Positions 26,705 to 35,194 of a DNA stretch of 64,000 nt are shown here, piece by piece. Position 1 is the first letter of the stretch, and each line of letters starts with the position of its first letter. The position numbers were made by a program, and so were the translations under genes. The notes beneath the pieces are model-generated. The model saw nothing but the letters and a program-made list of their open reading frames with translations. It was not told where the DNA came from and ran no database searches. The stretch is from the NCBI GenBank assembly GCA_009711615.1, contig VENI01000006.1, positions 248,001-312,000 of the forward strand, given 5' to 3'. The DNA comes from Bacillota bacterium. Lineage in GTDB: Bacteria > Bacillota > Desulfotomaculia > Desulfotomaculales > Desulfohalotomaculaceae.

Positions 26705-26725
26705 TTAATATGGAGGTGTCTTAAA

Positions 26726-26821
26726 ATGGCAGATGCAAAAGATAAAAAAACACGCAAACAGGATATTGCAGTTATCGTTTTAGGTTTAGCACTGGTATTC
26801 CTGGCAAAAATAGTTGCATAA
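26726..26821 (+). CDS. Small one-helix membrane peptide following YeiH copy 2
   Basis: A 31-codon frame opens at ATG 26726 behind TGGAGGTGTC. The first 13 residues are strongly charged (MADAKDKKTRKQD) and the rest is one helix (IAVIVLGLALVFLAKIVA). It has the same plan and position as the peptide after YeiH copy 1. It lies 21 bases after the transporter stop and before a hairpin, so it is in the same transcript. Confidence 0.75.
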   Translation: MADAKDKKTRKQDIAVIVLGLALVFLAKIVA

Positions 26822-26839
26822 TACTCATAATTTGAGCTA

Positions 26840-26872
26840 AGCAATGCCCTGTGGTTACCACAGGGCATTGCT
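26840..26872 (+). terminator. Perfect 15-bp hairpin after the YeiH2 peptide gene
   Basis: AGCAATGCCCTGTGG (26840-26854) pairs with its complement at 26858-26872 around TTA. There is no T-run, so it may partly terminate or protect the upstream message. Confidence 0.6.
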
Positions 26873-26916
26873 ACTTAAAGATGAATGCAAAAACATTTAC
26901 TATGGGAGATGAAACT

Positions 26917-27366
26917 ATGACTAAAAAAATACTGCTCGCCATGCATGGGGAAGAACTGAACATGGAAAAAGTGATTGAACAGACGTTAGTGCTGTCCTCA
27001 GAGACAAATGGTGAAATAACGGTTTTAAATATTAAAGAAAATAATTTGATTCATTATGGGGAAGTAGATACCCTGCTAACATTTACAGCAAAGGAGAAAT
27101 TTATTGATTATGTAGGGGAAATGGCCAACGAGAAAGCTCAACAGGCTCTACAGCAATTCACAAAAAAAGCAGAAGAGAAAGGAATAACCTTTCACTGGAA
27201 AACAAGAGAGGGAAAACCGGCCATTGAAATAATAGATGAAATTAAAGAAGGTGGGTATGACCTACTAGTACTAGGAACTAAGGAACCCGGTCCAGGTAAT
27301 ACTTCCAGTAAGGTAAAAGAGAAAGTGGCTAATGAGCATCCCATCACAGTGTTGATGGTGAAATAG
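26917..27366 (+). CDS. UspA-like universal stress protein
   Basis: A 149-residue Usp domain: TKKILLAMHGEE start, ITVLNIKENN second strand, IIDEIKEGGYDLLVLGTKEPGPG and the late PITVLMVK strand. The ATP loop is only partly kept. ATG 26917 follows GGGAGATG; ATG 26902 would place that site inside the gene. It follows the YeiH2 unit and precedes a small membrane protein by 12 bases. Confidence 0.8.
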   Translation: MTKKILLAMHGEELNMEKVIEQTLVLSSETNGEITVLNIKENNLIHYGEVDTLLTFTAKEKFIDYVGEMANEKAQQALQQFTKKAEEKGITFHWKTREGKPAIEIIDEIKEGGYDLLVLGTKEPGPGNTSSKVKEKVANEHPITVLMVK

Positions 27367-27378
27367 GGGGGTGTTTTA

Positions 27379-27924
27379 ATGTCTGTGGAACCCAGGGTTT
27401 TTATAGAAGCACCTAAAGAAAAAAAAGATAAGATGATAAAATGGTACGGTTGGATTACTATTATTGTTTTGTGCATCACCCCATTAGTATTTGTTCTGCT
27501 ACCGATCTTGATGGTCAACACCAGCAGGATAGGAAAAATATTAAGGGAATCTATAACCCCTGAGAAAGACTATATTTCAGGAATGGTCAAAACTGCCAAC
27601 TGGGAGATTAAGAATGAGGTGGGAATGGATTCAGTTTTTGGTGAATTAGAAATAGAAAGAGAAGATAACGAAGTTGTGCAGTGCAGCTTTTTAAAATATG
27701 TGGGAGAAACAAACAAAAACCTTCCGGAAATTAAAGAAGGAGATATCATAGAAGCAGTTGGGCAAATTAACGAGCAAAGTGAAGAAAGTAATGTTGAAGA
27801 AGAGATTAACCAGGAAAAAAAAGGTCAGCAAGAAATGGAAGGTAGCAAATTTATTATAAAAAATATTCGCAAGAAAAATAGTGATAAAATTTATACTAGC
27901 GACCCTGCCCTAGCAGTATATTAA
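27379..27924 (+). CDS. Single-pass membrane protein of unknown function
   Basis: 181 residues, not recognised. A charged N-terminus is followed by one strong helix (about 25-48, WITIIVLCITPLVFVLLPIL). The rest, about 130 residues, is soluble and beta-rich, including GELEIEREDNEVVQCSFLKY and EIKEGDIIEAVGQI, which hints at an OB-like barrel, then an acidic Glu/Gln stretch. It follows the Usp gene by 12 bases behind GGGGGGTG and is probably co-transcribed. Confidence 0.65.
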   Translation: MSVEPRVFIEAPKEKKDKMIKWYGWITIIVLCITPLVFVLLPILMVNTSRIGKILRESITPEKDYISGMVKTANWEIKNEVGMDSVFGELEIEREDNEVVQCSFLKYVGETNKNLPEIKEGDIIEAVGQINEQSEESNVEEEINQEKKGQQEMEGSKFIIKNIRKKNSDKIYTSDPALAVY

Positions 27925-27925
27925 A

Positions 27926-27998
27926 TGAAAAGTAGAAAGTTCCAAAGTGAAAGTGGAATAACCCCTTGTTTTTTATTCTGAATTCTGACTTCTGAATA
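27926..27998. repeat. Dispersed repeats: GAAAGTNGAAAG type and TTCTGACTTCTGAA type
   Basis: AAAAGTAGAAAGTTCCAAAG at 27929-27948 is followed by ATTCTGAATTCTGACTTCTG at 27975-27994, which reads AGAAGTCAGAATTC on the other strand and so is an inverted copy of the family. A short AATTCAGAATTC lies at 28021-28032. Confidence 0.65.
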
Positions 27999-28034
27999 CT
28001 TATTATATAACATCCTCAAATAATTCAGAATTCT

Positions 28035-28063
28035 TTGCAAGCCCCCTGGGATTGTGGTAAAAT
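28035..28063 (+). promoter_or_regulatory. SigA-type promoter for the 28.1-kb gene
   Basis: TTGCAA (28035-28040), a 17-base spacer and TAAAAT (28058-28063), about 30 bases before GTG 28094. Confidence 0.55.
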
Positions 28064-28093
28064 TCACATAAGTACTTTGTTGGGGGGATAGCT

Positions 28094-28612
28094 GTGCAAA
28101 GAAACCGGTGGGATGATGTGAAGTTTCACATTATAACTGTACTGGGGTTGTTCCTGTTTATATTTGCTATTTACGTAACAACAAATGTTAAATTAGAAAG
28201 TAAGTATGAACAGGCTGTTGACATGATTAAAAACAAGAATTGGGACGCAGCGGAACACTACTTAGCTCAGGCTTCCAACTATAAAGATGTGGAAGTACTC
28301 AAAAGGTACGTGTGGGCTAAACTAGAGCTTGAATATAAAAGCCAACAAGAACTGAACCAAGACTATTATGAAGATGTGTATGATTACTTACAACAGATAC
28401 CCAATAATTACCAGGGAGCACTTAAAAAGGATATTTTTAATCTTAGAAATGATATAATGCACAAGCGCCAAAAGTTATGCCAAAATAGCAGTGAAAGCAG
28501 TGAATATCAAGCTAATTCAAATATAGAAATTGTCAGTATGGGTAATAGATATGTAGTTGTGGAAAGGGAAGCTATTGCACCACTTTTCAGTTCTGAAGAT
28601 TTAAGTTATTAG
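28094..28612 (+). CDS. Small membrane-anchored protein with TPR-like helices
   Basis: 172 residues, not assigned to a named family. A helix at about 12-32 anchors the N-terminus, and the remainder is helical, with YEQAVDMIKNKNWDAAEHYL resembling half of a tetratricopeptide repeat. GTG 28094 follows TGGGGGGATAG and a recognisable promoter. It precedes the metallophosphoesterase gene by about 75 bases. Confidence 0.65.
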   Translation: MQRNRWDDVKFHIITVLGLFLFIFAIYVTTNVKLESKYEQAVDMIKNKNWDAAEHYLAQASNYKDVEVLKRYVWAKLELEYKSQQELNQDYYEDVYDYLQQIPNNYQGALKKDIFNLRNDIMHKRQKLCQNSSESSEYQANSNIEIVSMGNRYVVVEREAIAPLFSSEDLSY

Positions 28613-28688
28613 AGTTGGAAGTATATGGTTGACAGGCCGGGCTATAATGTTTATTATGAGAAAAAATCCCGGAGTAGGTGTATAGGCA

Positions 28689-29429
28689 ATGAAATTTTTT
28701 GCCATTAGTGACGTTCACTTATCCTTCAGTGAACAAGTGGATCCCCATAACTGGGAAAAAGTGATTGAACATAAACCAATGGATCAATGTGCTTCCCATT
28801 GGAAAGAGCATTATAAAATGATATATTACAACTGGCATGATATGGTTAATAAAAAGGATACGGTATTAATGCCTGGAGATATATCTTGGGCCACTAAATT
28901 ACATGAAACCGACCATGATTTAAATTTTTTAGGTCTGCTACCGGGCAATATAGTTGCGGTACAGGGTAATCACGACTATTGGTGGCAAAGTTTGAGTAAA
29001 GTACGAAAGAAAGTTCCATCTAATATGCAAGTGGTTCAAAACGACCATGTAATAGTGGATAATGTGGCTATCTGTGGTACTAGGGGTTGGGTATGTCCCA
29101 ACAACGGTGGTGGTTTTAGCGAACATGACGAGAAAATATATAACCGGGAAGTGATTCGATTGGAAAACTCTCTTTCCAGCGTCAAGAAACCGGTGGATGA
29201 AATAATAGTAATGATGCATTACATGCCTACCAACGAAAAACATCAACGGTCTCATTTCATTGATGTTTTAGAAAAGTACGATGTTAGCACAGTGATCTAT
29301 GGCCACCTGCATTCCAAGGCCCAACGCTACCGTCTACCGGACAATGCCTGGGGCATTAATTTTCATCTAGTAAGTGCAGATTACGTACAGTTTTCACCAG
29401 TATTGATTAAAGACACGTCATTAAAGTAG
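28689..29429 (+). CDS. Calcineurin-like metallophosphoesterase
   Basis: A 246-residue enzyme with the binuclear metal motifs in order: ISDVHLS (8-12), MPGDISWA near 63, VQGNHDYWW near 95, MMHYMP near 175 and YGHLHSKAQ near 200. The fold hydrolyses phosphomono- or diesters. No signal peptide is present, so it is cytoplasmic. The substrate cannot be read from the sequence. The ATG at 28689 has a weak upstream site (GGAGTAGGTGT). Confidence 0.88.
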   Translation: MKFFAISDVHLSFSEQVDPHNWEKVIEHKPMDQCASHWKEHYKMIYYNWHDMVNKKDTVLMPGDISWATKLHETDHDLNFLGLLPGNIVAVQGNHDYWWQSLSKVRKKVPSNMQVVQNDHVIVDNVAICGTRGWVCPNNGGGFSEHDEKIYNREVIRLENSLSSVKKPVDEIIVMMHYMPTNEKHQRSHFIDVLEKYDVSTVIYGHLHSKAQRYRLPDNAWGINFHLVSADYVQFSPVLIKDTSLK

Positions 29430-29522
29430 TGCTAAGATATTAATGCAATAATGAATGCCCGGACCCGATAAAGCGGGCCACCTACTGAAATCTATATAAA
29501 GTTTAAAGGATAATCACGCTCA

Positions 29523-30176
29523 CTACTCCTCAGAATCTTCTTCCCGTCTCAGTCTCCTTAAATAGTGTTTTCCTTGGCGGGACATTTTGAAATATGTATG
29601 GTTCATGTGCTTAACCCAGTCCTTTTCCCGATGATAGCCTGCCAGCATAGTGCCTTGAACCTTTTCCAAGAGTCCTTTTTCCAGCAACTTATCTAACCTC
29701 TCTCGGGATTCCTCCACATCTAACCCAACATTTATGCCTAATCGCCAGGCGTACTCCGGGCCGGCGTAATCGATAAACTTTAATATTTCAAGATCCTTTG
29801 TGTCTTCCTTTTCTTCTTCTAAGTACCCGTTTTCCAACAGCATGTTATACAGTTCTTGGGCCGTATTATTACATAAGTCTGTATACTCATGGTATAGAAC
29901 CACATCTTCATTTTCCTCATCTTCTAAGTCTACTTCATCCCCAAGCATTTTCTTCAGTTCGTTAAAGTCATCTAAATAGCTTTTAAATTTATCCACCAGT
30001 TGACAGTATGGGGTAAGTTGATGCATTCTTTTAGCCAATTCCGGCATCCTATCCGGGTCGGTACTGACCTCTGGGTCAGCTAAAAGATTGCGAGTGTCTT
30101 CATACTCTGTCACGATGTTTTCTGCCCGTTTTATTATTTCTTGATCACTAAGATAGTTACCGTTAAAAATGTTCAC
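29523..30176 (-). CDS. PCRF-like (release factor N-terminal) domain fused to winged helix
   Basis: 217 residues. Residues about 20-100 read like the PCRF domain of release factor 1: YEDTRNLLADPEVSTDPDRM then ELAKRMHQLTPYCQLVDKFK, the layout of the helical superdomain that RF1 uses for peptidyl-tRNA hydrolysis control. The GGQ catalytic domain and codon-reading loop of RF1 are absent. Residues about 128-212 form a winged-helix-like region (RLDKLLEKGLLEKVQG, FKMSRQGKHYLRRL) recalling DUF2250. It may act at the ribosome as a regulator or rescue partner; that is inference. GTG 30176 follows GGAGAGG. It diverges from gerA. Confidence 0.7.
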   Translation of the reverse strand: MNIFNGNYLSDQEIIKRAENIVTEYEDTRNLLADPEVSTDPDRMPELAKRMHQLTPYCQLVDKFKSYLDDFNELKKMLGDEVDLEDEENEDVVLYHEYTDLCNNTAQELYNMLLENGYLEEEKEDTKDLEILKFIDYAGPEYAWRLGINVGLDVEESRERLDKLLEKGLLEKVQGTMLAGYHREKDWVKHMNHTYFKMSRQGKHYLRRLRREEDSEE

Positions 30177-30321
30177 TTGAGAACCTCTCCAACCAAAAAA
30201 TTATTTGTTTACATTTTAATATTTTTAGCGTGTTCTGTAAAAGGTTTCTCGCTAGTACATAAAACCGCACCTTTTGGAAAGATTACCATATTGAAACGGT
30301 GTTTCTAGAAGGTGGTAAAAC

Positions 30322-31884
30322 ATGCTGAAGAAACTAATCAAGAGAGCTCTTTCCCAAACGCCAAGTGATGGTATTCCTGGCTCAGAAACTATGGGTGTAA
30401 AAATAAAATCAAGTTTAATCGAGAATGAAAAATATATTAGAAACCAGTTTGGTAATACCAGAGACTTAGTTATTCGCCATCTAACCATAGCTGGCCGTGC
30501 CCAGGCCATGCTGGTCTACCTTGATAACATGATTGATATCAAAGTGGTTAACGAACATCTGATGGAACCCTTGATGGAAAGGCGCCAGTATCCGGTGGAT
30601 GATATGGAAGACTTGATTCGCACCGTTATACAGGTAGGCCAGATAAAAACCAGCTCAAAGATGGATGAACTGCTGGGGCACGTGCTATATGGTAATACCG
30701 CGCTGTTTATCGATAACATGCCCCAGGCAGTGGTATTCGAAACTAAAGGGTGGGAGCATCGCTCGGTTGATAAACCGGATACAGAAAAGAATGTACTAGG
30801 GCCTAAAGAGGCTTTTACCGAAACGGCCATGGTTAATCAAACGATGTTGCGCCGTCGTATTCGCAGTACTAGATTAAGATTTGAGTTAATGAAAGTGGGT
30901 GAGATAACTCAAACAGATATTGTAGTTACATACATAGATGGTTTGGCAAAACCGGAACTGATAAAAGAACTTAAACGACGAATTAAAAAGGTTAAAATAG
31001 ACGGTGTTTTTTGCTGTGGCTTTTTTAAAGAACTTTTAGATGATAACCCCCTTTCGCCTTTTCCAACCATGGAGGGTACTGAGCGGCCAGATAAAATGAC
31101 TGCAGCCCTGCTGGAAGGGCGGGTGGGCTTAATTATCGACGGAACACCCTTTGCATTAATAATTCCAACCATGTTTTGGGACTTTTTAATGACTCCCGAT
31201 GATTATTATAGTCGTTTTTATTCAGGTACTTTTTTGCGTTTGTTAAGGTTGGCCGCGGTTGCTATTACATTAACATTACCATCGCTTTATATAGCCATTA
31301 CCACTCACCACCAAGAAATGCTGCCCACCGCCCTAGCTTTGTCCATTGCCGGGGCCCGGGAGGGGGTACCCTTTTCTGCATTTATTGAGGCAGTATTAAT
31401 GGAATTAGCATTTGAATTGGTACGGGAAGGCGGGGTTAGGCTACCCGCCGTTGTCGGTCAAGCAGTTAGTATTGTGGGTGCATTGGTGCTGGGGCAATCC
31501 GGTGTTGAGGCAGGGATTGTTTCTTCCACTATGGTAATTGTGGTGGCCACCACCGGTATTGCATCCTTTGCCATACCTGGGTATAGCGCTGCCAATACTA
31601 TTAGATTGTTAAGGTTCCCATTAATGGTGCTATCAGGATTGTGGGGCTTACCCGGGTTGGTAAGTGGTTTGTTAATTATTTTTTGTCATATGATATCATT
31701 ATCATCCTTTGGTACATCTTATCTATATCCTGTTGCTCCAGTTAAACTTGGTGCTTGGAAGGATGTAGCAATAAGAGTGCCGTGGTGGGCAATGGCCACT
31801 CGACCCAAAATAGCGGCAAATAAAAAACGGTTGCGGCCTTTTATCCCGCCGGGAAAACAGGATGGTGATCAAGGTGCAAGTTAA
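30322..31884 (+). CDS. gerA: Spore germination protein, GerA/GerKA family
   Basis: The 520-residue GerA-type A subunit. The N-terminal half is the soluble two-lobed domain (NQFGNTRDLVIRHL, YIDGLAKPELIKEL, EGRVGLIIDGTPFALIIPT) and the C-terminal half has about five membrane helices (LRLAAVAITLTLPSLYIAI, SIAGAREGVPFSAFIEA). It forms a ligand-gated channel in the spore inner membrane with the B and C subunits. ATG 30322 follows AAGGTGG. It is first in the order A-C-B, with overlapping stop and start codons to the C subunit. Confidence 0.93.
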   Translation: MLKKLIKRALSQTPSDGIPGSETMGVKIKSSLIENEKYIRNQFGNTRDLVIRHLTIAGRAQAMLVYLDNMIDIKVVNEHLMEPLMERRQYPVDDMEDLIRTVIQVGQIKTSSKMDELLGHVLYGNTALFIDNMPQAVVFETKGWEHRSVDKPDTEKNVLGPKEAFTETAMVNQTMLRRRIRSTRLRFELMKVGEITQTDIVVTYIDGLAKPELIKELKRRIKKVKIDGVFCCGFFKELLDDNPLSPFPTMEGTERPDKMTAALLEGRVGLIIDGTPFALIIPTMFWDFLMTPDDYYSRFYSGTFLRLLRLAAVAITLTLPSLYIAITTHHQEMLPTALALSIAGAREGVPFSAFIEAVLMELAFELVREGGVRLPAVVGQAVSIVGALVLGQSGVEAGIVSSTMVIVVATTGIASFAIPGYSAANTIRLLRFPLMVLSGLWGLPGLVSGLLIIFCHMISLSSFGTSYLYPVAPVKLGAWKDVAIRVPWWAMATRPKIAANKKRLRPFIPPGKQDGDQGAS

Positions 31885-33049
31885 ACTGTTAAGTGTGATG
31901 TTAATTATTATAATGTTTTTTAGTACTTCCTGTGTCACTGTTAGGGAGATTGACGAACTGAATTTTATTATGGCCACTGCCTTTGAGTATGAACCTAAAA
32001 CAGGGTTATATATTATAACTGTACAGGTGCCAAAGACTGTGCCAAAGGGCGAGCAACCTATGGGGCCTCAATGGATGATCTACCAAGCTAAGGGTAAATC
32101 ATTATTTGAAGCGATAAGAAACTTGGGTAAGGAAAGCCCTCGGCGGATGTATTTCGGCCACTGTGATATCTATATTATTGGCGATGAATTTGCAAAGAAG
32201 GGTATTAAATCACTGTTGGATTTTTTGCAAAGGGACGGGGAAACGCGGGTAAGCACATCTCATTTTCTGTTGGCCAGGGAGCCGATAAACAAACTTTTGG
32301 CTATCAGTGACGGGCAAGAGGCGTTACCGGCACTGTCACTGGAGAAACTTGTGGAAGTAGTGTTAAAAACCAATAGCCAGTCTCCTAAAGTTACTGTAAG
32401 GGATTATCTTAAGGATTATATGAAAGAAGCATCATATTCTGTACTACCCCTTGTGGGAACTTCAACCCCGGACATGGAAAAAAAGGAAGAGGTTACCACT
32501 AAGTTTATAGTTTCCGGCAGTGGTGTTTTTAAAAGGGATAAATTAATCGGTTACTTAAGACCACTAGAGTCTAGGGGTTACTTATGGGCTGTAGGTAAGC
32601 TTAAAGCAGCCATTATTGTAGGAACCGTTACCAATAAAGACAAAGAAGTAAAAGTATCTTATGAGATAGTTTCTGCAGAATCTAAAGTGGAACCGGTAAT
32701 CCAGGGGGAAGAACTGCAGGTGAATATAAAGGTAAAAGCAACTTCACACCTAGGGGAGTTAGATGGTAACCTAAATGTTGATGATCCAAAAAATATTACC
32801 CAGTTGGAAAAAGTTCTGAACGAATTAATTAAAAAAGAGGTACGGATGGCAGTATCTAAAACCCAAGAACTAAGGGCAGACGTTTTTGATGTTGGTGAGA
32901 AACTACATAAATTCCATCCGGAAGTGTGGAAACAGGTAAAAGGTGACTGGGAAAATGTTTTTGCTAACATTACATTTAATATTCAAGTGGAAAGTTCGGT
33001 AATTCGTACCGGCAGAATAACAGAACTACAAGGTGGCAGTAATGAATAA
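31862..33049 (+). CDS. gerC: Spore germination lipoprotein, Ger(x)C family
   Basis: The 395-residue C subunit has a signal peptide ending in the lipobox FSTSC (Cys near residue 24) and the GerC domain: VREIDELNFIMATAFEYE, GKSLFEAIRNLGKESPRRMY and FGHCDIYIIGDEFAKKGI. It is anchored to the outer face of the spore inner membrane and is needed for response to nutrient germinants. ATG 31862 lies within the 3' end of gerA; GTG 31874 with GGTGAT in front is an alternative start. It overlaps the B subunit by eight bases. Confidence 0.9.
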   Translation: MVIKVQVKLLSVMLIIIMFFSTSCVTVREIDELNFIMATAFEYEPKTGLYIITVQVPKTVPKGEQPMGPQWMIYQAKGKSLFEAIRNLGKESPRRMYFGHCDIYIIGDEFAKKGIKSLLDFLQRDGETRVSTSHFLLAREPINKLLAISDGQEALPALSLEKLVEVVLKTNSQSPKVTVRDYLKDYMKEASYSVLPLVGTSTPDMEKKEEVTTKFIVSGSGVFKRDKLIGYLRPLESRGYLWAVGKLKAAIIVGTVTNKDKEVKVSYEIVSAESKVEPVIQGEELQVNIKVKATSHLGELDGNLNVDDPKNITQLEKVLNELIKKEVRMAVSKTQELRADVFDVGEKLHKFHPEVWKQVKGDWENVFANITFNIQVESSVIRTGRITELQGGSNE

Positions 33050-34130
33050 TTTTACCAGTATCACTTCTAGGCAATTTGTAATGGGCTGGATCACTAAAAC
33101 AATAGCCATAGTTATAATGTTAACTATAGCGGATACCATAAAATACTCAGGACGAGATACATGGCTTGCGGTATTAGTAGGGGCTGTAATTGCAGTTTTT
33201 TCCTTGTTAATAATTTACCGGCTGGTTTCTCAGTTTCCCAATAAAAATTTGGCCCAATGGTCTAGGGAAGCCTTTGGCAGTTTTCTTGGTTCTGTGATAA
33301 CAATTATTTATATAATTTTGTTTTTTTCTTATGCCGTACTGGCCACCAATCAATACAGTCAAATAATGACCGGGGTTTTTGTCCCTGAAGACCCCAGAAT
33401 TTCTTATCATGTTATTTTGATAGTACCTGCTGTGTATGCTGCGGTGCTGGGGGTTTATGTAATATATCGCTTAAACGAAATACTGCTTCCCATTGCAGCT
33501 TTAATCAGTGTTGCTGTTATTGGTTTGAATTACGCCAGTATTGATTTTACTAACTTCTTACCGGTGATGGAACAAGGTGTTAAGCCGGTAATCAATGGCG
33601 GTTTAATAATAGGAAGCAGGTTCAGTTTTGTGGCGATAATGTTTGTGCTATATCCGTTAATAATTCATCCTAAAAAAATAATAACCCAAGGATTTATGGG
33701 ACTTTTCGCACTAGTAATTTTAATTCAACTTCAGGTTTTGGCGATAGCTATGTTTGGCGCCCAATATACTTCAACTATGCAGTTTTCCTTTTTAGAGATA
33801 GCAAGAAATATTGGTGTGTCTGATGCCTTAAGCAGGCTTGATTCATTTATTCTTACAATGTGGATTACAGGGATATTTGTATTTGTATCCATTTTTTTAT
33901 ACGGAGCATCGGTTTTAACAATGGATTTATTAAAACTAAAGAATTATAGTTATTTTACGGTGTTTTTTGGTTTTGCTGTAGTGGTTATAAATTTATTTCT
34001 AAAAGATAACGTTAGTTTAATTAAGCATTTTATGGGGTTACCTTTGGCATATGCCGTGTTAAGCGTAAGTTTATTACTTCCATTATTGATGTTAATGTTT
34101 GTATCTGTGAAAAAGGGTATAAGTAGTTGA
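33042..34130 (+). CDS. gerB: Spore germination permease, GerB family
   Basis: A 362-residue amino-acid-permease-like B subunit with about ten helices. SRQFVMGWITKTIAIVIML opens the protein, and GRDTWLAVLVGAVIAV, then YRLNEILLPIAALISV and LTMWITGIFVFVSIFLYGAS follow in family order. It is the germinant-binding subunit of the A-B-C receptor. ATG 33042 follows AGGTGGCAG. A decayed second copy follows. Confidence 0.9.
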   Translation: MNNFTSITSRQFVMGWITKTIAIVIMLTIADTIKYSGRDTWLAVLVGAVIAVFSLLIIYRLVSQFPNKNLAQWSREAFGSFLGSVITIIYIILFFSYAVLATNQYSQIMTGVFVPEDPRISYHVILIVPAVYAAVLGVYVIYRLNEILLPIAALISVAVIGLNYASIDFTNFLPVMEQGVKPVINGGLIIGSRFSFVAIMFVLYPLIIHPKKIITQGFMGLFALVILIQLQVLAIAMFGAQYTSTMQFSFLEIARNIGVSDALSRLDSFILTMWITGIFVFVSIFLYGASVLTMDLLKLKNYSYFTVFFGFAVVVINLFLKDNVSLIKHFMGLPLAYAVLSVSLLLPLLMLMFVSVKKGISS

Positions 34131-34137
34131 GGGGGTA

Positions 34138-34388
34138 TATGAGTTTCAGATGGCAATGACTGATTTAAGTAAGTTAACTTACTCCTTCAGTTAGTATTCA
34201 GTTGGCCGGGCGAGATGTGTGGATTTCAGTTATCATAGGTTCTTTAATAGGTGGAGCATCATTTAATGATTGTTTGAATATTGGGTATATTTGCTTTTAT
34301 TACCGGCTTTTTATATGCTGCTGCAGTACTAACCAAGGACTTACTGGGAGTAAAGCTCTATCGTGTGTTTGTTGATAATAGCATCTGA
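34138..34388 (+). pseudogene. Remnant of a second GerB permease gene
   Basis: Two pieces of a GerB-like coding region survive. At about 34190-34258 a frame reads QLAGRDVWISVIIGSLIGG, matching the second helix of the gene upstream. At about 34282-34375 another reads ILGIFAFITGFLYAAAV and LTKDLLGVKLYRVF, matching helix eight. The middle is deleted and the frames do not join. It is a deletion remnant of a tandem duplicate or of a second receptor operon. Confidence 0.8.
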
Positions 34389-34404
34389 CGAATATCTGCA
34401 AAAT

Positions 34405-34429
34405 AAAAGCTCCTATTAAGGAGCTTTTT
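34405..34429. terminator. Bidirectional terminator after the ger operon
   Basis: AAAAGCTCC (34405-34413) pairs with GGAGCTTTT around TATTAA. T and A tracts on the two strands serve both the ger operon and the convergent small gene. Confidence 0.85.
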
Positions 34430-34616
34430 ATCCCTGAAGCATTTCCTGTGCTCGTTTTTCCGCTTCTTCTTCGCTTAAAGAGTCTAGTTCATCAAACATT
34501 GCTTTGTCCATTGCCTCCAGCACTTGAATCTTGTTATTCACTTCCACAATACCCGTTTCAATGAGATTGTTCAGTGCTAGCACTCCGTAAGCTTGGGTGA
34601 TCCGCGGGTTATCCAT
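34428..34616 (-). CDS. Small acidic hypothetical protein
   Basis: A 62-residue protein I do not recognise: MDNPRITQAYGVLALNNLIE start, a helical and acidic C-terminus (ELDSLSEEEAEKRAQEML). ATG 34616 has a strong site (GGAGGTGTTAAT), so it is probably translated. It ends in a shared terminator with the ger operon. Confidence 0.7.
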   Translation of the reverse strand: MDNPRITQAYGVLALNNLIETGIVEVNNKIQVLEAMDKAMFDELDSLSEEEAEKRAQEMLQG

Positions 34617-34753
34617 ATTAACACCTCCACGTTTATTTTCTGCTATCTAATAATTATTGATACTATATTTTTTAAAACTCTCGTTCTTGTATAGAATTTC
34701 CACGGCATGTATAATAAAAAGAAGATTTTATAAAAATGCAGAGGTGAAGCAAT

Positions 34754-35194
34754 ATGCCTAAAGTTAATGTAGAATGGGAAGGTAACTTGAAATTCACTGC
34801 CACCGACGAGGCAGGACATTCAACTACTATGGATGCTCCAGTGGAGGCCGGCGGGGATAACACTGCTCCCAGTCCCCTGACATTGGTGTTGATGTCCTTA
34901 GCTGGATGCAGTGGAGTTGATATAGTTGCTATATTAAAGAAAATGAAAATTGAAATAGATCAATTTAATATGGAACTGGAAGGCTTGCGAGCAGAGGAAC
35001 ATCCTAAAATTTTTAACAAAATTAATGTAGTTTATAAATTTAAAGGTGCTGATTTACCCCAGGATAAGGTAGAGCGTGCGGTTGGTCTTTCGGTAGATAA
35101 GTACTGCTCGGTGGCGCACATGGTAAATAAAGCTGCAAAAATAAGTTATGCCTATGAAATCAACGGCACAAGATACCAATATCAATCCAAGTAA
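34754..35194 (+). CDS. OsmC/Ohr-family protein
   Basis: A 146-residue OsmC-like protein: MDAPVEAGGDNTAPSPLTLV with the family motif, AGCSGVDIVAIL carrying the first redox Cys near residue 56, and VDKYCSVAHM with the second near 122. Such proteins reduce organic hydroperoxides with these two cysteines. ATG 34754 follows GCAGAGGTG. Its 3' end overlaps the next gene by 47 bases. Confidence 0.88.
   Translation: MPKVNVEWEGNLKFTATDEAGHSTTMDAPVEAGGDNTAPSPLTLVLMSLAGCSGVDIVAILKKMKIEIDQFNMELEGLRAEEHPKIFNKINVVYKFKGADLPQDKVERAVGLSVDKYCSVAHMVNKAAKISYAYEINGTRYQYQSK

Noticed and set aside
28628..28650. TTGACA and TATAAT words close together before the metallophosphoesterase gene
   Set aside because: The spacer is only eight bases, far too short for a sigma-A promoter.
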